Shown one piece after another: positions 53,641 through 58,976 of a stretch of DNA of 58,976 bases; the first letter of the stretch is position 1; each line of letters opens with the position of its first letter. The notes beneath the pieces are model-generated. The model was not told where the DNA came from. It saw only the letters and a list, made by a program, of their open reading frames with translations, and did no database searches. Both the position numbers and the translations under genes were made by a program. The stretch comes from Flavobacteriaceae bacterium (GTDB lineage: Bacteria; Bacteroidota; Bacteroidia; Flavobacteriales; Flavobacteriaceae). The stretch lies in the NCBI GenBank assembly GCA_947488595.1, contig CANKZI010000017.1, positions 1 through 58,976 of the forward strand, read 5' to 3'.

Positions 53641-53672
53641 TTGGTAACTACGCACAAAAATTAATATCTTTG
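53641..53672 (+). promoter_or_regulatory. Promoter of the class V PLP enzyme gene
   Basis: TTG (53641-53643), a 21-nt spacer and TATCTTTG (53665-53672) lie 20 nt before the ATG at 53693. Confidence 0.72.
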
Positions 53673-53692
53673 AAATCCAAAAATCATAGCAA

Positions 53693-55186
53693 ATGTCAAT
53701 TACTGCAACTGCAACAATCGATACAAAATTAGAAACCTATTTTCAACAGTTTCGCGATAATATAATTGGTATCGACCAAGAGTTTATGTCGCCTTATGGT
53801 CTTAAAAAAATCATTTATACCGATTGGACTGCCAGTGGTCGCTTGTACCGACCAATTGAAGAAAAACTGATCAATGATTTTGGTCCATTTGTAGCCAATA
53901 CCCACACCGAAACAACCGTTTCTGGCACAGCAATGACGATGGCTTATCATCAAGCAAGGCATATTATAAAAAATCATGTGAATGCCGATCAAAATGACAT
54001 TTTGATTGCCGATGGCACAGGAATGACGGGTGTTGTTAATAAATTTCAAAGAATTTTAGGACTTCGTGTGCTCGAAAATTTAAAGCCATTTACCAAAATT
54101 CCTAAAGAAAGCAAACCCATTGTATTTATATCACACATGGAACATCATTCAAATCAAACGTCTTGGTTAGAAACCATTGCCGATGTCGAAGTTGTTCCTG
54201 CTTGCGAAAATGGACTTTTTTGTCTTGATAATTTTATCGCATTGTTAGAAAAATACAAAGACCGAAAAATCAAAATTGCTTCTATTACGTCTTGCTCGAA
54301 TGTTACCGGAATTGCCACACCTTATTATGAAGTAGCCAAAATCATGCACCAAAACAATGGTTTGTGTTTTGTTGATTTTGCCTGTTCTGGGCCCTATGTA
54401 AAAATCGATATGCATCCCAAAGATGCTGAAAGTTATTTGGATGCGATTTTTTTCTCCCCACATAAATTTCTTGGCGGACCAGGTACTTCTGGCATTTTAA
54501 TTTTTAATAAAAAGTTGTACACCAATTTGGTTCCAGATAATCCAGGTGGAGGCACAGTTTCATGGACGAATCCTTGGGGCGAACACAAATACATTGATAG
54601 TATTGAAGAGCGCGAAGATGGTGGTACACCGGGTTTTTTGCAAGTCATAAAAAGCGCTTTGGCCATTCAATTGAAAGAAACTATGGGTGTCGAAAATATT
54701 TTGAATCGCGAACATGAAATCGTGGATTATATTTTTTCGGAATTGGGACAAATAAAAAATATTAATATTTTAGCATCGCAACATCAAAACAGGCTAGGGG
54801 TAATTTCGTTTTATATAGACGATTTGCATTTTAATTTGGGTGTAAAATTACTCAACGATAAATTTGGCATTCAAACACGTGGCGGTTGCAGTTGTGCAGG
54901 TACTTACGGGCATTATTTGCTGCATGTTGACCAAACTACTTCTCAAAACTTAACCTGTCAGATTGATTCTGGCGATTTGATGCAAAAACCAGGATGGATC
55001 AGAATGTCAATTCATCCTACAACTACAAATAGGGAAATAGCATTGGTTTGCAATAGCATAAAAGCACTAGCGGAAAATCATGAGAATTGGGCTGCCGATT
55101 ACGATTATGTTAAAAAATCTAACGAGTTTGTTCACAAAAACGCGCCGATTTTCGAAAAAGAAATGGTACAAAATTGGTTCAATTAA
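53693..55186 (+). CDS. Class V aminotransferase-fold PLP enzyme
   Basis: A 497-aa PLP enzyme related to cysteine desulfurases (SufS/Csd) and isopenicillin N epimerases. The PLP lysine is K258 in FFSPHKFLGG, with the DFACSGPYV Asp before it and HMEHHSNQTSW at the cofactor face. C399 and C401 in RGGCSCAG sit where desulfurases have a mobile catalytic Cys loop, but the surrounding sequence differs and no suf genes are near. The group occurs in many bacteria as a single gene of unknown reaction. Single-gene unit with its own promoter; the stop overlaps the convergent acyltransferase gene by three bases. Confidence 0.85.
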   Translation: MSITATATIDTKLETYFQQFRDNIIGIDQEFMSPYGLKKIIYTDWTASGRLYRPIEEKLINDFGPFVANTHTETTVSGTAMTMAYHQARHIIKNHVNADQNDILIADGTGMTGVVNKFQRILGLRVLENLKPFTKIPKESKPIVFISHMEHHSNQTSWLETIADVEVVPACENGLFCLDNFIALLEKYKDRKIKIASITSCSNVTGIATPYYEVAKIMHQNNGLCFVDFACSGPYVKIDMHPKDAESYLDAIFFSPHKFLGGPGTSGILIFNKKLYTNLVPDNPGGGTVSWTNPWGEHKYIDSIEEREDGGTPGFLQVIKSALAIQLKETMGVENILNREHEIVDYIFSELGQIKNINILASQHQNRLGVISFYIDDLHFNLGVKLLNDKFGIQTRGGCSCAGTYGHYLLHVDQTTSQNLTCQIDSGDLMQKPGWIRMSIHPTTTNREIALVCNSIKALAENHENWAADYDYVKKSNEFVHKNAPIFEKEMVQNWFN

Positions 55187-56064
55187 TAGTTCTTTTTTCC
55201 AATATGTTTCCATCTTTTGTGTGTCCAAAAATAATATTCTGGCGCTTCCAAAATTTGTTTTTCAACTTCTCGTAGGTACAAACTTGTAATTTGGTAATCT
55301 GGAATTGTTTGTGGATTTTCGACCAAAGGATGTATAGTAGCTTGATAATAGCCTCGTTTCACTTTTTCGACCTTGATAAACAAAATATTCAAGTCTAATT
55401 TTTTAGCTAGCATTTCGGCTCCCGTATAAACAGGCACTTCCAATCCCATAAAATAATCCCAATATTTGGCTTTGGTAAGTTGCGGAGATTGATCACTTGC
55501 AAAACCGTAAAATGCTTTAATATCTTGCTTTTTATTGTATTCCATTACATCAATCGATTTTTTAGATTCGACCAATTCAGCATGTAATCTCGAACGAATG
55601 TCTCGTACTAATTTATCAAAATATTTGTTGCCGATTTTTTTATAAATCGCAATACTTTTAAAATCGATGTATTTAGACAAAACCACCAACCATTCCCAAC
55701 TGGCATAATGCGCGCACATTAAAATAACACTCTTTCCGCGGGCTTCATACTCTTTTATTACTTCAATATTTGTAAAAACAAATCTTTCTTTAATTTCTTT
55801 ATCAGAAATGTTCATGGTTTTGATCATCTCTAAAAACAAATCGCACATGTGTGTGAAAAATTTACGTTCAATAATTAATCGCTCAGCGTCGGTAAGATGC
55901 GGTAAGGTTAATTTAAGGTTTTGGCGAACCGTTTGCTTTCGATAACCAAAAATACGGTAAACAAAAAAGCAAATAATATCTGATAAAACATAGAAGATTT
56001 TAAAAGGCAACATCGATATACACCATAAAATTGGATATATCAATACAAAAGCAAGTAGCTGCAT
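55183..56064 (-). CDS. LpxL/HtrB-type lipid A acyltransferase
   Basis: A 293-aa membrane-bound acyltransferase that adds a secondary acyl chain to lipid A or a related lipid. It has an N-terminal membrane helix (AFVLIYPILWCISMLPFKIFYVL), the HYASWEW catalytic H-x4-E motif, and DQSP in the acceptor region. Ornithine- or other aminolipid acylation is an alternative in Bacteroidota. A TATATTTG box (56083-56090, minus strand) is 18 nt upstream. Confidence 0.9.
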   Translation of the reverse strand: MQLLAFVLIYPILWCISMLPFKIFYVLSDIICFFVYRIFGYRKQTVRQNLKLTLPHLTDAERLIIERKFFTHMCDLFLEMIKTMNISDKEIKERFVFTNIEVIKEYEARGKSVILMCAHYASWEWLVVLSKYIDFKSIAIYKKIGNKYFDKLVRDIRSRLHAELVESKKSIDVMEYNKKQDIKAFYGFASDQSPQLTKAKYWDYFMGLEVPVYTGAEMLAKKLDLNILFIKVEKVKRGYYQATIHPLVENPQTIPDYQITSLYLREVEKQILEAPEYYFWTHKRWKHIGKKNY

Positions 56065-56169
56065 GGATTAAAAAATTTTTTGCAAATATACTTTTATTCT
56101 TCGGATTTGATTTATTTATAAAGACTGTTAACATTGATTTGTTTAAATTTGCCTACCAACAACGCTATA

Positions 56170-56811
56170 ATGAATATAATATTAATTGCCATGATTGCCT
56201 TAAACGTGATCATTAGTTACAAAGGTTTTCAAGATTTTATTTTTTTAAGAAAATATGAATTTCATATTGGCAGTATTCGTGCCGGCGAACAAATCCGAAT
56301 GCTCTCATCGGGGTTTTTGCATGCCGATTGGGGACATTTGGGTTTTAATATGTTGACTTTGTATTTTTTTGCGCCCGTTGTTTTGGGCTATTTGGGTAAT
56401 TTTTATTTTTTAATAATTTATTTGGGAAGTTTGATTTTTGGTAATTTACTAACCTTACTCTTTCACAAAGATGATTACAGTTACCGCGCATACGGTGCTT
56501 CGGGAGCAGTTACAGGCGTTTTGTATTCGGCTATTTTGTTTGAGCCAAATATGGGCATTTATTTGTTTTTTATTCCAATTGCGATTCCAGCGTATATTTT
56601 CGGAATGCTATATTTGTTGTATTCTATATATGGCATGAAAGCCAAAAACGATAACATCGGACATACAGCACACTTTGGCGGTGCGATTGGGGGCTATTTG
56701 ATAACGTTAATAAATGAACCGCAAATGTTGACCGAAAATACCAATATTGTAATTTTATTGGCCGTTCCAATTGTCCTTCTTTTTATCATGGCAAAACTCG
56801 GAAAGTTATAA
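56170..56811 (+). CDS. Rhomboid-family intramembrane serine protease
   Basis: A 213-aa six-helix protease that cuts membrane proteins inside the bilayer. The catalytic Ser is S111 in GASGAVTGV, and the partner His is in HTAHFGGAIGG (H168). The conserved HADWGHLGFN segment (51-60) stabilises the oxyanion. ATG 56170 is chosen because MNIILIAMIALNV begins the first helix; a TAAATTTG box (56144-56151) just upstream falls inside the longer frame. Confidence 0.92.
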   Translation: MNIILIAMIALNVIISYKGFQDFIFLRKYEFHIGSIRAGEQIRMLSSGFLHADWGHLGFNMLTLYFFAPVVLGYLGNFYFLIIYLGSLIFGNLLTLLFHKDDYSYRAYGASGAVTGVLYSAILFEPNMGIYLFFIPIAIPAYIFGMLYLLYSIYGMKAKNDNIGHTAHFGGAIGGYLITLINEPQMLTENTNIVILLAVPIVLLFIMAKLGKL

Positions 56812-56867
56812 ATGGCACAACTTTTGAAACGCCAACAACAAATAATCAATTTAATCAAAGATAAATT

Positions 56868-57557
56868 ATGAAAAAAGTATTTTTATTGCTGTTAACCATT
56901 GTAACAATGTCAGCGCAGGCACAAGAATTTAAAGCATTTCCTTTGGTAACGGTTAACGGAGAAGGAAAAGTGAAAGTTACACCAGACCAAGTTACTATTT
57001 CAGTTTCGGTGGTGTCAAAAGGCAATAAAGCTGTTGATGTTAAAAAAGAAAATGATACCAAAATTGATGCAGTCATTAAGTACATCAAAAAAATGTCAAT
57101 CGCCAAAGAAGATTATCAAACGCAACGGGTGTATTTGAATGACGAATACGATTACGAGAAAAAGAAACACAATTATGTGGCCACACAAACGCTCACCATT
57201 TTATTGAAAGATCTGTCTAAATACGACGAATTGATGGAAGGTTTGGTTGAAACCGGAATTAACAATATTAATAATGTCGAATTCAAATCATCAAAATTAG
57301 AAATCCACAAATCAGAAGCCAGAAAATTAGCCGTTCAAAATGCCAAATTAAAAGCGGCAGACTTTGTTTCGGGTTTAGGACAAAAAGTGGGAAGAGCATT
57401 TACAATCAATGACAATTCGCCAATTGATTATCCACAACCACGTTACGCCGCAATGGCAATGAAAATGGCTGACAGCGCATTTGGATCCAACGAAACTTTG
57501 GCTGTTGGAGAGATTGAAGTTACTGCAAATGTTAGTGTAAGTTTTATTTTAGAATAA
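56868..57557 (+). CDS. SIMPL-domain (DUF541) exported protein
   Basis: A 229-aa exported protein with signal peptide MKKVFLLLLTIVTMSAQAQ and a SIMPL domain: VTVNGEGKVKVTPDQVTISVSV opens it, then the ATQTLTILLKDLSKYDELM middle and the C-terminal VGEIEVTANVSVSFIL strand. Relatives form ring-like oligomers (BP26) in the periplasm; the role is unclear, with stress tolerance suggested. It lies 56 nt after the rhomboid gene on the same strand. Confidence 0.9.
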   Translation: MKKVFLLLLTIVTMSAQAQEFKAFPLVTVNGEGKVKVTPDQVTISVSVVSKGNKAVDVKKENDTKIDAVIKYIKKMSIAKEDYQTQRVYLNDEYDYEKKKHNYVATQTLTILLKDLSKYDELMEGLVETGINNINNVEFKSSKLEIHKSEARKLAVQNAKLKAADFVSGLGQKVGRAFTINDNSPIDYPQPRYAAMAMKMADSAFGSNETLAVGEIEVTANVSVSFILE

Positions 57558-57584
57558 TTTTCACAGCAATTGAAATATAAAAAC

Positions 57585-57615
57585 CGCCAAGCAAATTGAC
57601 TTGGCGTTTTTTTTT
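57585..57615 (+). terminator. Bidirectional terminator, SIMPL gene / msrB
   Basis: CGCCAAG (57585-57591) pairs with CTTGGCG (57600-57606), followed by nine T. The convergent msrB ends at 57614. Confidence 0.88.
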
Positions 57616-58003
57616 ATTCTTTAAAATCTACCGAAAGCGAATTCACACAATAGCGCTGTTTTGTTGGCGTCGGACCATCATCAAAAACGTGTCCCAAATG
57701 ACTGCCACAGTTGGCACAAACAATTTCTGTTCGGATCATGCCATGTGTTTTGTCGCTAAGATATTTCACTTTCCCCGGAATTGATTCGTCAAAAGACGGC
57801 CATCCGCAATGCGCATCAAATTTTGAATTGCTTTCAAATAAAGCTTCACCACAAGCGCCACAGCAATAGGTGCCTTTTTCGTAATGCAAATTGTATTTCC
57901 CAGAATGTGGGAATTCAGTTCCTTTTTGTCGAAGAATTTTATAGCGTTCTAAGCCCAATTCTTCTTTCCATTGTGCTTCTGTTTTTTCTATTGGATAGCT
58001 CAT
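57614..58003 (-). CDS. msrB: Peptide-methionine (R)-S-oxide reductase, cytosolic
   Basis: MsrB reduces the R-epimer of methionine sulfoxide in proteins. The 129-aa protein has catalytic C119 (RYCVNS), a possible resolving C66 (HCGWPSF) and the zinc tetrad C48, C51, C96, C99. There is no signal peptide, so it acts in the cytosol. It stands 72 nt downstream of a second, lipoprotein MsrB, giving one enzyme on each side of the inner membrane. Confidence 0.95.
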   Translation of the reverse strand: MSYPIEKTEAQWKEELGLERYKILRQKGTEFPHSGKYNLHYEKGTYCCGACGEALFESNSKFDAHCGWPSFDESIPGKVKYLSDKTHGMIRTEIVCANCGSHLGHVFDDGPTPTKQRYCVNSLSVDFKE

Positions 58004-58075
58004 TTGTATTTTTAATTTGAAGTAATATTTGATAAATGAAGCACAATTTTTTTATGCTCACCTTTTTTCTTTTCT

Positions 58076-58567
58076 TTATTTTTCTGGAATAAATTGAACC
58101 GAAACCGAATTGGTACAAAATCGTTTTCCAGTAGTTTCAGTTGGTCCATCATCAAAAACATGGCCTAAATGTCCGCCACATTTGGCACAGTTGACTTCGG
58201 TTCGCACCATTCCAAAACTCATATCATCAACATAAGTAACCGAACCTTTTATGGCTTTGTCAAACGAAGGCCATCCGCAATCAGAATGAAATTTGGCATC
58301 TGAATTAAAAAGCAAATTACCACAAGCAGCACAAACATATTTACCTTTTTCAAAATGATTCACATATTCGCCAGTAAAAGGCCGCTCAGTTCCTTTGTTA
58401 CGCAAAACTTCATATTGCTCGGATGTCAATTCTTTTTTCCATTCGGCTTCTGTTTTTACAATTTTCTCTGAAGTATTGGTTTCAGTTGCAACAATTTTTT
58501 TCTTTTCTTGAGACTGACAAGCATTCAATGAACATAGCACAAAAGCTAAAAATGCAATCTTTTTCAT
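58076..58567 (-). CDS. msrB: Peptide-methionine (R)-S-oxide reductase, lipoprotein
   Basis: A second MsrB, 163 aa, with a lipoprotein signal ([17 protein letters not shown], Cys17) and a short charged linker. The catalytic domain carries C151 (RFCTNS), C97 (DCGWPSF) and zinc ligands C79, C82, C127 and C130. It would repair methionine in envelope proteins; the electron donor in the periplasm is not seen here. It is upstream of the cytosolic copy in the same direction, and the two probably arose by duplication. Confidence 0.95.
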   Translation of the reverse strand: MKKIAFLAFVLCSLNACQSQEKKKIVATETNTSEKIVKTEAEWKKELTSEQYEVLRNKGTERPFTGEYVNHFEKGKYVCAACGNLLFNSDAKFHSDCGWPSFDKAIKGSVTYVDDMSFGMVRTEVNCAKCGGHLGHVFDDGPTETTGKRFCTNSVSVQFIPEK

Positions 58568-58577
58568 AATATTTAAT

Positions 58578-58976
58578 TTAGTTTATAATAAAATCAAGTG
58601 TCTTATCGATGACATTTTTATCACCTAAAATTTTGCGATGTCCCAGACCTTTTGTAATCATTAATTCGCTGTTTTTAAGATTTTTATGGATGTGAATACT
58701 ACATTTTACTGGCACTTCGTCGTCGTCATTATCGTGAATAACCAAAACCGGAATATCAATTGTTCTTGCTGCCAGGTATGCAGAAAAGCTGTCCATCGTT
58801 TGCTCAAATTTTTTTTCAAAATGAATACGCATGCGTTCGCTTACCTTTGAGTTCAGCTGGAGCTTCGCAGTAAAATCATCCATGATATCTTTAATAATAT
58901 CACCACTTCCAATAATTACCAAATGGCGCAATGGTAATCCTTGCCGCATGGCATTCAATAACGACATACCGCCCAA
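58578..58976 (-). CDS. Alpha/beta hydrolase, C-terminal part
   Basis: The last 132 residues of an alpha/beta hydrolase, cut by the window edge. The first visible codons read LGGM, the end of a G-x-S-L-GG nucleophile elbow, so the nucleophile Ser lies just outside. The catalytic Asp is in [10 protein letters not shown] and the His in GLGHRKIL. The upstream TTG at the edge is an internal codon, not a start. The substrate is unknown. It runs toward the lipoprotein msrB with a 10-nt gap, so the three minus-strand genes may form one transcript. Confidence 0.85.
   Translation of the reverse strand: MGGMSLLNAMRQGLPLRHLVIIGSGDIIKDIMDDFTAKLQLNSKVSERMRIHFEKKFEQTMDSFSAYLAARTIDIPVLVIHDNDDDEVPVKCSIHIHKNLKNSELMITKGLGHRKILGDKNVIDKTLDFIIN

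Noticed and set aside
1..58976. CRISPR array, insertion sequence, prophage or secretion cluster
   Set aside because: No spaced direct repeats, transposase or integrase motifs, or phage structural genes were seen on either strand; gene content is ordinary chromosomal.

Overview
The window reads as ordinary chromosome from a low-GC member of the Flavobacteriia (Bacteroidota), probably Flavobacterium or a close relative. The basis is the AT-rich sequence, promoters of the Bacteroidota type (a TTG box, about 18-21 nt, then TAnnTTTG) rather than -35/-10 boxes, the weakness or absence of Shine-Dalgarno sites, and the gene content: fused E1 alpha/beta dehydrogenase, DUF1684, DUF4920 and SIMPL proteins, an M1-like protein with a C-terminal barrel, and many MKK-type lipoproteins. 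I see no prophage, transposase, integrase or CRISPR array.

Layout. 1-160: 3' end of tmRNA and its terminator. 0.2-5.1 kb: VOC protein, serine deaminase, FAD oxidoreductase and an orphan pair of glycosyltransferase-like genes. 5.1-8 kb: dnaK and a small exported protein. 8-11 kb: a phototrophy pair, with a Blh-type beta-carotene cleavage enzyme divergent from a proton-pumping, predicted green-absorbing proteorhodopsin, then an MFS exporter. 11-20 kb: housekeeping genes (TatD, TcdA, M49 peptidase, IlvE) and a tight run of DUF4920 lipoprotein, CXXCH lipoprotein and mnmD. 20.4-22 kb: divergent oxyR and dps around a 23-bp imperfect dyad. 22-25 kb: a SulP transporter with a beta carbonic anhydrase, which could feed bicarbonate to anaplerotic CO2 fixation. 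25-36 kb: glutathione peroxidase, then a menaquinone cluster (menD, menB, menA, menC) interleaved with cvfB, two bacterial-PH-domain membrane proteins, an UPF0173 hydrolase and a TPR protein; menE and menF are not here. 36-44 kb (minus strand): a small operon with a broken lipoprotein gene, an M23 peptidase, the fused 2-oxoacid dehydrogenase E1, an M1-like pseudo-peptidase and a LOG-family protein. 44-59 kb: uvrA, a Spy-like protein, ClC channel, acpH-ggt, glmM, a class V PLP enzyme, an LpxL-type acyltransferase, rhomboid, SIMPL protein, two MsrB genes and the end of an alpha/beta hydrolase.

The most notable non-coding signal is a pair of related structured elements, at 33638-33746 and 44150-44230. 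They share both flanks, a three-helix layout and a bulged C, have unrelated apical stem sequences, and show one compensatory T-A to A-T change. They resemble the Flavo-1 class of flavobacterial RNAs, whose function is unknown to me. Other unexplained items are the oxyR/dps dyad, a lipoprotein reading frame with a CTG start overlapping the upstream stop (CTGA) and an internal TAA, the orphan C-terminal remnant of an anti-sigma factor, a TATTC pentanucleotide tract beside a promoter-like element, and a 13-mer found just past three stop codons. Everything here comes from reading the sequence; no database search was run.
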